Part shown: piece by piece, positions 9,337 to 19,994 of the stretch
Layout of the letters: every line of letters begins with the position of its first letter
How positions within the stretch are numbered: the first letter of the stretch is position 1
Assembly (NCBI RefSeq): GCF_001642475.1
Contig: NW_019173967.1
Location: 1-64,000, forward strand
Reading direction: 5' to 3'
Source: Fonsecaea monophora
Lineage: Eukaryota > Ascomycota > Eurotiomycetes > Chaetothyriales > Herpotrichiellaceae
Length of the DNA: 64,000 nucleotides
Made by a program: the position numbers and the translations under genes
Notes under the pieces: generated by a model
What the model was told of the DNA's origin: nothing
Databases searched by the model: none
What the model saw: only the letters and a program-made list of their open reading frames with translations

Positions 9337-10804
9337 TCTCTTGCTGACTGTTGCGACGGTATAATTATGAGGTTGGTTCGTATATCGAGGAGTTCTGTTG
9401 TGGTTGCTTTCGCAGCTCCTGATGGTGGTAGTGCTGCTGAGTTGCTTGGAAGTTGAAACAGCCTGTCTCGATGGTTGACATCCTCATCTTTATACACAGG
9501 TCTGGCATCTCCTCTCTCGTGAAGAATCGCACACTCGTTCAAAATCATGACCCTGGACCGTCTGCGCCTGGACAGTCATCTGGATGGAAATGGGCGAGCG
9601 TCGATGGCTGAATTGAGGCTGTCCACCTATGACTGTCAAAAGAAGGACGTCTCACAGCCTCCCCACTTCACCGGTTTTGATACCGGTCTAGAGGCAGGGA
9701 TTGACGCAAGGGCAAAAAAAAAGGGTTTGTTTGGTTCTCGAGCTCTTCTCCCAAGGCATCTCGTTCAATCCCTAGAAGGCTGATGGCTGCAACTCGCACG
9801 CAGGTGACTCCTGACAATGGGCGATTCAGCTACAAAGCATCGCTAACAGTCAGTCAGGGGGGCGCGGCAGACGCCTGAAAAGGGGTCCATGAAGACGAGC
9901 AAAGAGGTAGGCTCGCAGTGGCTGGTCAGAAAAAAAGAGGCAGACAGCCTGATTGACGATCATCGAAACCCCCCATTCCCAACCAACAGCTCGCGTACCG
10001 CACCGTCTGATTGGGCCGTGATCTGCAGTGTACCCTTGTTTCCTCGTGCAGGTGGAAAAGGGTGTGGGTTGCTACAAATAACCCCCCCATGTGAATGCAT
10101 CACAGCCCTCCACATGACTGACTGACTGACGTATGGGAGGAGCAGCAGCAGAGCAGAGATGCTGCAGACTGTTGCTGGGTAATCAACGTGCGTCTTCTCC
10201 ATTTCCGCGCTAACGGGCATGACCACGAGGCTCTTCTAAGTCTGTATGTATGGCCAAACCCCACCACGAGGAAAAGGGACAGAGAAAAAGATGAGGCTCA
10301 GGCTGGGGTGCAGATGGAAAGGGACAGACAGGGTGGCAGGAGAGGAGGGGCGCCATTTTCATTCACCGCGATCCATCCCCGTCCGTCGCCTCCCTCCCAA
10401 TTTATACACCACAGCCTCGCTCCGCGGAAACACCATTTGTGAAGATGGATGGACTCGGATTTCATGATGGCGCATCATGACGCATCATGGTACATTATGG
10501 ACAACGTGAAGGGATCGGGATGGAATGGTGACATTATGCTTCAGTAACGGATATCGATGTGGTTGACAGCCTAGCGTGTCCGATCAACGTTACTTGTCTC
10601 TCAATCTATGCCTTCCTGTACTCCGTCATCCATCTTCCATGGTAATGTTACACAGTGCCAGCTCCGTATTCCATTTCAAATCAGAAGGCAGAAGACACTC
10701 AAGAACATAATATTCCACGTCTTCATATAGGCTGACCGCAAGACTTGACTGCGCTTCGCCCTCTCGTGGGGAGAGACCGGGAGCGGGTATTGTTCTCGCC
10801 GGTC
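9337..10804. other. Intergenic region without a supported gene
   Basis: No gene is supported. The part next to 9336 should be the promoter of the four-TM protein gene. A CTGACTGACTGAC run near 10116-10128 and the repeats at 10463-10490 are the visible structures. The right end adjoins the 3' end of the next gene. Confidence 0.5.
10463..10490. repeat. CATGATG/CATCATG inverted repeat plus CGCATCATG direct repeat
   Basis: CATGATG at 10463-10469 and CATCATG at 10473-10479 form a perfect 7-nt inverted repeat with a GCG spacer. CGCATCATG then occurs twice in tandem at 10471-10479 and 10481-10489. The joined copies contain TGACGCATCA, close to a bZIP (CRE/AP-1-like) site. It could be a regulatory element, but no gene start is within 1 kb. 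Confidence 0.5.
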
Positions 10805-12343
10805 TCATCTCTGGACGCCCTCTATCCGTTGATTCTTGAACAGGTTCTCGCCGTAAATCTCGGTCCCGTCGGCCTCCACGATCTCCGTGGTAACGCTCAT
10901 CTCAAACGCGTCCTTTGGGAGTGCAAATCTCGGGTTCTCGGCGAAGCAGATATCAAACGTCCTTTCGGACCCCATTCTAGGTCCGCCTGGGTCCAGACAG
11001 ATCGGACCCCAAAGTTCCACTCCGTTGAGGACCCCGCCTTGATGGTGGAACATGTGTTCGAAAAGATGGTGCTCTCCTTGGTAGACGGATGTCACATCCC
11101 CTACGAGCACACATAAAAGGCACCTGTATACCCGTGTATTCTGCCGGCTAGACGATATGTGAGATTTGAAGAGCAGAAGAGAGCGCCAACGTAGATCACG
11201 TGTCGCATGGGATTTGTCGTCAAAGCGTGCTCGGCCTCGATCATCTCGGTCTGCAGGTGTCGCAAACGAACATTTCCGACAGTAGCAAGCCCACTCCAGA
11301 TTCTTCATGGAGACCCGAACCCCCTTCTCGTAGATGCCTTGCTGAATGTAATATGCCCCTTTACAAAGGCCGGCACCGGCCATCACATCGACGGGTGAGA
11401 GGGTTAAGACTGGGCTGATAGGTGGAGTCATGACATGCGATCTGTGGGGATCGTCCACAGATCTGATCGAAGGTGAAGTGGATGAGGTGATATCTGAAGC
11501 CGGCCGGGAGGTGGCCTGTGACAGCATTGAGCCATTCTCTTTCTCCGCAGATGAAGTCCGGTGTAACTTTTGGAAAACGTTCCATGACGATTTTCGCGGA
11601 ACTTGGCCTGGGCAGGGATGCGTCCCAGACTCCAGAGACTCACTGCGACTCTTGCGTTCGGCGGTTGCGGGTGCCTCGAAGACCTCCTTCATCTCGTCTG
11701 GCGGGGGTCGTATTATTTTAGCTGGTAGCTGCAAGCTACGCAATGTTAGAGGCTTAGGTTCAAGGTTCGAGCTGGCGTGATCGTCACGTTCCGAGGGTGT
11801 CTCAATGACCTGCTTCGTTTCTTCCGCAGCAGGTACCGGTGTTCTCACTTGCGAGTTTAAGCCACAAGATTTCTGTTGGCGCAAATAGAGTTCATTGAGA
11901 ATCGTAACCGCGCGTAGTCGGGCAGTGATGGCAGAATCAATGCAGGCTTCGAAGTCCATGATATCGTCATCTTTGCTAGCGAGCATGAGGTGGCGCAAGA
12001 ACGATGCTTGAACTTCGATGGTAAGACTCTGGAGAGCTCGATGAGCAACGTCTTCAAGACAAGAGGTCAGCGGCACGCCCGCAAAAGGAACAAACCCAGA
12101 ATGGTGCTCACCATCACCTTGCTCGAAGCTTGACCCAAACCGTTGTATCCCCTTTGCTGTGATCTTCTCAATCTCTTGGTGGCCTTCTTGAAGTGACTCT
12201 TCCAGGGCCAAGCTTGGAGGTGAGGCGCCTTTGGCCTTGCGGCTCTCCTTAATGTTCTCGACAATGGAGCCGGCGTCCTTGTATGCTGTGATCAAGGCTA
12301 CTACCGCCCCGATCACAGCAATACCAAGCTCGGTGCCGGACAT
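10805..12343 (-). CDS. Fungal-specific protein with STAND-like N-terminal segment and possible C-terminal zinc site
   Basis: Intronless, 512 aa, ATG at 12343. Residues 1-35 form a hydrophobic then basic segment (IAVIGAVVALITAYKDAGSI) followed by helical sequence with IQRFGSSFEQGD. This resembles N-terminal domains I know from uncharacterised fungal multidomain and NLR-like proteins. Residues about 180-310 are a disordered Ser/Pro/Thr-rich linker. The C-terminal 200 residues contain CYCRKC and, after a spacer, YRCLLCVL followed by a His-rich HHLFEHMFHHQ, so a CxxC...CxxC/H zinc site is plausible. No nucleotide-binding or repeat domain is present, so this is not a complete NLR. The function is unknown. 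Confidence 0.78.
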   Translation of the reverse strand: MSGTELGIAVIGAVVALITAYKDAGSIVENIKESRKAKGASPPSLALEESLQEGHQEIEKITAKGIQRFGSSFEQGDGEHHSGFVPFAGVPLTSCLEDVAHRALQSLTIEVQASFLRHLMLASKDDDIMDFEACIDSAITARLRAVTILNELYLRQQKSCGLNSQVRTPVPAAEETKQVIETPSERDDHASSNLEPKPLTLRSLQLPAKIIRPPPDEMKEVFEAPATAERKSRSESLESGTHPCPGQVPRKSSWNVFQKLHRTSSAEKENGSMLSQATSRPASDITSSTSPSIRSVDDPHRSHVMTPPISPVLTLSPVDVMAGAGLCKGAYYIQQGIYEKGVRVSMKNLEWACYCRKCSFATPADRDDRGRARFDDKSHATRDLRWRSLLLFKSHISSSRQNTRVYRCLLCVLVGDVTSVYQGEHHLFEHMFHHQGGVLNGVELWGPICLDPGGPRMGSERTFDICFAENPRFALPKDAFEMSVTTEIVEADGTEIYGENLFKNQRIEGVQR

Positions 12344-13496
12344 TATAAACGCGTTGCAGGAACGGCTAGAAGCAACTTCGGCTCACTTAAGTGCGAATGA
12401 GGTTGTGGTTACCGACCGTGGCTGGCCATGCCTTTACTGCGATGAAGGTGGGGTGGACGGCAGAGACAAGTCCGCACGCAAGGGGATTGTCAGAATTGAG
12501 GATGTTCGAGAGGCATGGTTGTACTTGTTATGTTGATGGTCATCGTGAGGGGTGATCTCAGGTAGAACAGGTCAAGAGGATGTTTTATGAGAGCGTGCGC
12601 GTGAGCCGCCGCTGGGTCGCCATGGGTGTGAACTGGGTATTCTCAGGGACAAGTTCCATGTTCCAGCACACACCACTCCATCCAGGCTACACTCAGGGAT
12701 GAGTGCTCCGTGCACCATTTCCCGTCGTGCTCTTGGGGCTCCTGGACAAACAAGCCTGGGCGGGAGAGGCAGCCAATTGCAGAGGCATGTGGCGGCATGC
12801 TAGACATGAGTCCGTCAGTGATGGGGGCGCAGTTTGCAGGCGATAGCTTCGCCATGCGCAAGGGTGGAGGGCAGCTTGGTGTGTGAGGAGTCTGTGGTGA
12901 ATGCAGACTTGTACATAACAAGTACTTGTATGTACTAGCCTCTCGGATCTGGAGGACAAGAAATCGGCATCCCAAGGTATCGATGGGCACGTGTGTAGCA
13001 ACAGGACGAATTGCTGGTTGGCGAGTCCTTGGAACTGGAGTCGGCTAGACTTTGCGAGGGAAGATCGCGGGCGTGGCATGACGAACGACCCACAACCATG
13101 GGGCCACAGTGGACAGTCAAGAGTCACGCAGCCAAGTCAAGTACGAGAACCTAGTACAAATGCTCAGCCTCGTTGGCAAAGCTCCTATCCTCCCTTCCAC
13201 TTCTCCCCCTCCTCATCCTCCTTCGATACCCCGTTATACCCATCCTCTACGAGGTATAACCCCCAACATATGGTTGCATTGATCCCCGCCGCCGGCGAGG
13301 CATTTGTGTATCCCTCCAACGAGCCATTTCACCCAAGGTCATTGATCCACTTACTCCCCTACGATTCATTGGCAGGGGTCGAGATGGACGTAAAATGCAA
13401 TCCTTCTAGAAACACCCACTGATATGACCTCGAGGCGCATTCATCGAGTCTTCTCTGCAGAGTACTTGTATCTTTATGTCCTGGCCACAGCCGGAT
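12344..13496. other. Intergenic region without a supported gene
   Basis: No gene is supported; overlapping minus-strand frames near 12643-13127 conflict and lack family features. The notable structure is a long palindrome at 12911-12935, with related GTACTTG/CAAGTAC words at about 13138 and 13461. Confidence 0.5.
12911..12935. repeat. 25-bp near-perfect palindrome with ACAAGTACTTGT core
   Basis: The 12-nt core at 12918-12929 is a perfect palindrome. GTACAT at 12911-12916 and ATGTAC at 12930-12935 extend it with one unpaired A. It lies about 570 bp upstream of the gene starting at 12343. It could be a transcription-factor dimer site; nothing else indicates its role. Confidence 0.6.
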
Positions 13497-15262
13497 TCAT
13501 GCGCCTGCTGGTCTAGCTCCAGTGATTCTCACCACTCTACCTCCTCCTGTGGCATCTAGGTTACCTTCTTCCACCCAGCCGGGCACTGGTCCTCCCTCAT
13601 CTTTATCTGAAGTCACACTCCAAACTGCTGGGAATCCAGCTTTCATGGGCCCCCCGGCTTTTTGACTTCCTGGGATGGCGAAACGGGGATTGGTGTGCAG
13701 AGCAAAGCCTCTCAGCAGACCTTGCTGGATTAGGCTCAGGACCACAGATTCCACTTCATTCATGGCGGGCGAATCTTCCCCTCCACTGTTATCTGGTACA
13801 TACTGACCGATGTACTCGTCAATGTATAACCCTGTTTCTAGATCAAAACCGGTTTCGTTGATCGCTGCATCCATGTCTGCGAACTCAGGGTCAACGTATT
13901 TCTCCTCCGTCAAGGCCACGTGTGAGCCAAATCCATTGGCCATCGACCTAGTCCTCTGCTTGCCCAAAGCCCATATCGCTGCGTGGCGGACATAGCTCAA
14001 CCTGAGGAATGGGATTTTCTTCTCTTCGCCCATGTAGCCAGCGAGCAGGAAAGTCTTGCGGATAAGACTCCTCCAAACCAGGATCTCACATCGATTACGG
14101 AGCTGGAAGAGGATGGACCGTCGGAGGAACCACTGGCCGGACTCGGTGTCCAAGTCCAGATACTGGTGGAACATCCCGAGGTCTCCAGTTTGGATGATCT
14201 TGCAGAGGGGAATGAATCTGTGTCCGATGTCACGGCCCTCTGGACGTGAGAGGAGAGTGGAGGAAGGGAAGCGGCCGAGGCAAAGATTGGCTGCTATCAG
14301 GTAGATCAAGATCAATTTTCGATGCTTGATAGCTTGGCGATGGCACTGTTCGTATGCCGTTTGGAGCACCTTCTGTGCTCGTCGGAAATGATTGTTGGCG
14401 AAATGGAACCGGCCGAGGTAGTACAAGAACGTAACGCGCTGGGCTGCCGGATAGTAGGATAGTGGTGGCGACTGAACATCGATGCTCGAGAGCATCTGCT
14501 GAGCGTTGCGCAGGCGGCGGCACTGTAACAGCAGCTTGAGACACGAGTTCGCCGTCAGGTAGATACCAACGCGTTTATCTTCTGGAGAAGGGCGAGTTGT
14601 GCGCGGAACTCCTGGGCTTCCAGCAAGACATTTGATGAAAGCCTCTCGTAGCACATTGGCAGCATCCTCCACGAAGCTCACCTTTCCCGGGGCACCTTCG
14701 GCGTCTTGCGTCGTGGCGAGACTGGTACCCCGAATCAGAGAAGGGTTTCGGTCCAGATTAGTGGCAATTGCTGCAAGGGTGCGGGAAAAGGAGAGCACGA
14801 TCGGTATCATGATAATCCCATACTTGGTATCTCCTAAGGCGATCACACATTGACTGTCGAGAACATCAATACAAAGCCTACAAGGGGGGCCTCAAGGTCA
14901 ATTCACCTTGTCAATTGGCGTATCTTGGTTGCTTTGGCTTGATTGTCTGCCGATGTGAAGTCCCGAAGATAACGAAAATACTGGATGATGCATTCTGAGA
15001 ACGAAGTGCTGAATGACCCGAATTCGTCCTGCGACACGGTCTGTTTGCATCTTGCCACAAGCTCTCCGTCTCTTTCTGGCGGGTGGACTCGATTGAGCTC
15101 TTGGTTGAGGTCCGAATATGGCTTCTGACGCTGCGGGCTCAGACTATCAAAGTCAAGCTGAATGAGGTCGGTAATGCGTTGTCCGTTCTTGGTTCTGATG
15201 CTATCGACAATGTCCGTCAGAAAGGAGTTCAATAGCGACACATGAGCCCCGAAAGCAGCCAT
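13497..15262 (-). CDS. CSN12: PCI-domain protein, CSN12/Thp1 (PCID2) family
   Basis: Two exons, 15262-14907 and 14853-13497, separated by a 53-nt intron (GTGAAT donor, GACAG acceptor), giving 570 aa. Exon 1 is helical (LLNSFLTDIVDSIRTKNGQR). Exon 2 carries TPR-like repeats with RVTFLYYLGRFHFANNHFRR, then the PCI module: a helical repeat ending in LVWRSLIRKTF and a winged helix containing MNEVESVVLSLIQQGLLRGF. This arrangement identifies the CSN12/Thp1 family, which acts in the nuclear TREX-2 mRNA-export complex or with the COP9 signalosome. The closing 60 residues are Gly/Pro-rich. It lies near RPN6, another PCI protein. Family assignment is firm; which complex it serves is not decided by sequence. 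Confidence 0.88.
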
Positions 15263-16016
15263 TCTCGGTGACAGTCACTGGCGAGGCTGTACGGGGTAGG
15301 AAAGTGTTTTGAGGGTGTAGTCGCGGAAAAGATTTAGTCAATGTTCCCCATACGCGAAGCAGCAACGTATTTTCATGTAAGTGGTCTATCCACTTCATAC
15401 AAGAAATTGGAACAAAAGACGAAAATGTCTTCAATAATGGGGTAAACAATTATTCATGATATCTTCGATTGCGGGAAATCTAAATAAACACGGCGGTTCT
15501 CAACCGCCAAGGCTCTGGCCTCATCGCAGCCTCGCCGCAGCCTCGTTGCTCCCCATATGCCAATACAAACGTAGCCTCACATGGCATATACGCTACTCTA
15601 ATCCCGTGGGAGATCCATCTTGGATCGTAGGATAGTTATCTCATCTTGCCTTAAGGAAAACTCGATTTTGATCATCATTCCCTTTGTGCAAAGACCCTTC
15701 TGTCTCTAATGGCTCTCGACCCGAAAGCCAGTCCCCTTATCCTTTGCGCTTGCCCCAGCAAGGGCCAAACCTACAGCAACTCGCCACACAAGACCAAGCT
15801 TTCCCCGAGTCGTACTCAAATGGGAACGAAATCAATGTGGTGGTTAGCGAGACACTGCTTTCCCAGCTGGCGTGTCGCGAACAACACCCGCAGTGCAGAA
15901 AGCGCTGGGTGGCTCTGTGGGGGGATTTTGTCCTTGGATAGTATGGACTTCTGTTGGATATATCGCAGGATTGCTCTCCCAGTGTTGATTTCCTCTAACT
16001 GACCGTTCGGAAGAGC
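15263..16016. other. Intergenic region without a supported gene
   Basis: It lies between the start of the CSN12-type gene and the 3' end of SOF1, so it should hold the former's promoter. I see no conserved coding sequence or strong repeat. Confidence 0.5.
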
Positions 16017-17397
16017 TCATTTCTCGGTCCCAAGAACCATTTTTTCTCTTTCACTGTGTCGAGGCATGCTGCCTTTCTTACTATGCTTTCGGACATTCTC
16101 CTCTTTTCTCTTGATCGATTTGAGCTCCTCTCCCTTGATTTCGGCTGCTTTCTTCACAGTTTTGGGCAAGTGTCGATGCCGCCTGATTCGCCGGATTTCT
16201 GGCATGTGGGCATATCTCCGGATCAAGGCCTGGTCATACTCGAGCTTTTGCCGTTGTCTTGCTGATTTAATACCCTGTCGACTCGATGCATCAACTCGCC
16301 ATAACCTCACGTTGCCATCGTCCGACCCGGACAAAACGTAATTGTTGTCCGGAGTAAAGCGACAGCTGAACACTCTCTGCATTCGTTTGGTATGATAAAC
16401 ATCTCTGGAATGGCCTCGATCTCTATTCCACAGCCGCACGGTCCGATCGTATGATGCGCTCACGAGCTCTTCGCCCGTTGGACTAAATTCGACGTCCATG
16501 ACCGCGGCCACGTGATCTTTCAATACGTTCAGCGCCCTGTCCAATTTTCGCATGTCGAAGATGTAGATATTGTGATCCTCGTTTGCGGCAGCAAAATTGA
16601 ACGCCTCCATTGGGTTCCAAGAGATGGCATTGGATGCCAGTCTCAAAACGACCTTGGACAGAGGCGAAGAGGTCCGGAGATCATAGAGAACAATGGCTCT
16701 ATCCAATGCCGCTGACGCCAGAATAGATGTCTCGGTTTGATTGAAAGAAACAGCGGTGATCGTGTCAGTTGATGTCGGCCAGCGTAAGACCTGGGAGGGG
16801 CCGGAAGAGGGTCTTGATAGGTCATAGATTGATATTGCACTGGAAGATGCAGCGAATGAAGAATGATTCCGGTGATGGGAGATGTCAGTGAATGCTCCTT
16901 GGCCAAGATAAGTTGTCAGAGGCACTCCATTCTGCTCTCCGTTGTATGGATCCCAGACTTTGACAGTCTTGTCGGTGGCGCAAGACAACAATTTCCTTTC
17001 TGGAGTCCAACACAAACCTCTGACCACATTATCATGAGCTCTTGCACTCCAGACTTCATCGCGGCTTGCCAGATCCCATACTTTGACCACACCATCACCA
17101 CTTCCGCTAGCAAGTCTCTCCAACGAGCCCGGGTCTTTTGCCATAGAATAGACTCCGTCAACATGGCCCTCACCCAACTGTCCGATGAATGGCGAGGCAA
17201 ACATGCGTTCCATTTTGACAGCATTGAGGGCTCTTGTATATTCCCTGGCCCGTTCGAAAGGGTGATGGCTTGGGTCGAGATTTCGAGGTTGTCGCACGGC
17301 GCCCTCGCCCGGGGGCGCGGGCGGCCTCGTGAGGGACTTGATTTTCTGGAGTACGATTAGCTGTGCACGGATGAGGAAGGATGGGAGCACCGACCAT
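16017..17397 (-). CDS. SOF1: SOF1/DCAF13 WD40 ribosome-biogenesis factor
   Basis: U3 snoRNP-associated WD40 protein needed for 18S rRNA processing in the nucleolus. The open frame runs far upstream, but SOF1 proteins begin MKIK-LTRP, and here KIKSLTRP is directly preceded by CTCCAG. I therefore place the start codon alone in exon 1 (17397-17395), followed by a 49-nt intron (GTCGGT donor, GCTAAT branch, CCAG acceptor) and exon 2 (17345-16017). This gives 443 aa, matching the family length of about 445. Seven WD repeats follow, such as SGSGDGVVKVWDL, SASYDRTVRLWNR and SGSDDGNVRLWRV. The conserved basic Sof1 C-terminus includes RRYAHMPEIRRIRRHRHLP. It is divergent from RPN6. Confidence 0.92.
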
Positions 17398-17766
17398 ATC
17401 GGAAACAACATATTACATGGTAGTTCGACCACAGTAACAAGACAACTAGATTCAAAGAGATCAAAGAGTTGAACTCTTTCGAGGCGAAGGGTTCTGGGCG
17501 CAGGAACTTTTTTGTGGAGAAGACGCCGCACAAAGCTGGGCGGGACCCTGTCGTCACCAACGAGGCTGACATAAGGCGAGGCTGGCCTCTCGAAGCCTGC
17601 GAGGAGATTCGCCAACCGCGTCTTTTCTACGCCTTGCGTGGCTCTATCGCAGCCTTTCCAGTCCTAAGCTGCACTTTACCCTCTGTCAATTGCTTGCACC
17701 GCGACCCTACATTTTGGTCTTATCTCACTGTCTTCTTCCTTCCTCTTTTTTCTCTCCTATCACAAG
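17398..17766. promoter_or_regulatory. Shared SOF1/RPN6 divergent promoter
   Basis: Only 369 bp separate the SOF1 and RPN6 start codons. The RPN6 side ends in a pyrimidine-rich leader (CTTCTTCCTTCC and similar) directly before ATG. No TATA box is obvious. Two essential, growth-related genes sharing one short interval suggests coordinated expression, as an inference. Confidence 0.6.
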
Positions 17767-19092
17767 ATGGCGCCTCCACCTTCGAACGAGACAAAGGTCA
17801 ACGAAGCGCGGAAGCTGGCCAAAACCGATTCAGCGAAGGCAGAGAGTATCTACAAAGATGTACTCGCTCAATCTCCAGGCTCGGACCAGGCTGCTTTGCA
17901 AGTGTATGAAAACGCTTTGGTAGGCCTTGGGGAACTGTACAGAGACAACAAGCGCTCGGAAGACTTGTCAGCGCTGGTCAAGACGAGCAGGTCAACACTA
18001 TCGTCATTCGCCAAAGCGAAAACAGCGAAGCTTGGTACGTTGACAAGGAATGAACTTGATTTGAGGTGCTAACGCTTGCGTCTAGTTCGGCAACTACTCG
18101 ATTTCTTCATTGATATCCCCAACACTCTCGAGATCCAAATAACTACTACAAAATCATGCATCGAGTGGGCGAACTCCGAAAAGCGATCCTTCCTTCGACA
18201 GAACCTCGAAACGAGACTTGTTGGCCTCTACATGCAGAAACAATCATACTACGATGCCCTCACCCTGATTAACGGTCTATTGCGAGAACTGAAACGGTTG
18301 GATGACAAGCTGGTCCTCGTCGAGGTACAACTACTTGAATCTCGGGTCTACCATGCTCTCACCAACCAGCCTAAAGCACGAGCTGCCTTGACTTCTGCAA
18401 GGACGTCTGCTGCCTCGGTCTATACTCCCCCTTTGCTGCAGGCTGGGTTGGACATGCAAAGTGGTATGCTGCACGCCGAAGACAAAGACTTCAACACCGC
18501 ATATTCATACTTCATCGAGGCACTGGAAGGCTATCACGCTCAAGATGACACTGTGCGTGCCACGTCTGCATTGCAGTATATGCTGTTGTGCAAAATCATG
18601 CTAAATCTGGTCGATGATGTCAATAATCTGCTGTCGTCCAAGCAAGCGCAAAAGTACGCCAGTACAAGTCTGGAGGCCATGAAGGCTGTGGCAAGAGCCC
18701 ATTCGAATCGGTCGCTCGAGGAGTACGAACAGGCATTATCCAACTACCGCTACGAGCTGGGCAGCGATGTGTTCATCCGCAACCACTTGCGACGACTGTA
18801 TGATGCCATGCTGGAACAGAATCTGATCAAAGTCATCGAACCTTTCAGTCGGGTTGAGATCGACCACGTCGCCAAGATGGTAGGGCTCGACACGCAGCAA
18901 GTGGAGAGAAAACTATCTCAGATGATTCTGGACAAAGTCATCATTGGAGTGTTGGACCAAGGAGAGGGATGCTTGATCGTCTTCGACGAGGCCGAGCGGG
19001 ATACTGGCTACGATGCTGCCTTGGAGACAATTGAAAAGCTCAGCAACGTGGTTGATGTACTATACACCAACCAAGCTGCACTCTTAGAATAG
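17767..19092 (+). CDS. RPN6: 26S proteasome lid subunit RPN6 (PSMD11)
   Basis: Two exons, 17767-18034 and 18086-19092, with a 51-nt intron (GTACGT donor, GCTAACG branch, TCTAG acceptor) encode 424 aa. The junction restores [15 protein letters not shown]. The protein is an all-helical TPR-like solenoid ([33 protein letters not shown]) followed by a C-terminal PCI domain with [18 protein letters not shown] and [23 protein letters not shown]6 clamps the lid to the 20S core and stabilises the holoenzyme. The length matches the yeast protein (434 aa). The ATG at 17767 is preceded by CACAAG, a good fungal start context. Confidence 0.95.
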
Positions 19093-19994
19093 CAGCAACT
19101 CGCAGTTTTGTTCTTGTTGGTGAAGCTCAATTGCGCCCACCAACCACATCTATTAGGCCACTTGCTCTGTCAGCATCTCCAGACTATTGTTCGAGCTGAG
19201 AGCATATTGGTGGGTGGACACAAACCGACTGGAGCTGAGCAGCACCAAGACATCTTGGCTCTAGAAGCAAAGAATATGAACGAGGCGTGGCATTGCCCTA
19301 CACCCTGCCTCGGATATTGTTTGGGCGAGGAATGTGTTGCCTGGGGAGCTCGGCGGACCGAATCAAGCCGTAGAGTCCGATTGAATCCTTCGGAGGAGAT
19401 CAAAGGGGTATTTGTGACAAGCTCCGGGTGGTGGTTCGGACACAAAAACAACCTGAACAGGCAGAATGGGCATTTTGCGGTTAGGTAGAGAATGCCGAAG
19501 TCTAGATCCCTTAGCAACAATGCGGCCGCCGTGAACGATAACGATGGCTTTGTCATTTGACTTTGTGACTGGTTGTCAACGCTTCTTCAGGTCCCCGCCA
19601 CGCGGAACTTCAGGCGTCAAAGCCTCAAATCACTCCAGGGTGCAACTGATCCCCACGTGAGGCTACAAGTACAAGACCGATTTAACTTTCGAAACCTTTT
19701 GGCTCTCCAGAAAACCTGGCCCTTGTGAAACATTGCGCTCGAGGCGACACCTCCAGATTGTATGCTCTGCGCCCTTTATCCCCTCGGAATTCGCATACCA
19801 CCAAATTCTACCATCCAGATCGCATTCTTATCCCGACAAGGCCCCTGCCCCGCGATCGCAATCGTAGCCGACCACACTCCTCTCTCAGCTCGCCTGAAGC
19901 CGACCTCGCGCATCGCATTCCGGACCATTCTGCATCACGATCCTGAGATTAGGCACTGAAAGTCGGGCCGTTTGGCCTCAGGTGGGCTAACAAA
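19093..19994. other. Intergenic region, RPN6 3' side and NCS-1 promoter
   Basis: No gene is supported. The right part, from about 19700, is C-rich and pyrimidine-rich and probably contains the NCS-1 promoter and leader. Confidence 0.5.

Noticed and set aside
17398..17615. Upstream extension of the SOF1 frame
   Set aside because: It is not conserved, and splicing from the ATG at 17397 gives the exact family N-terminus and length.
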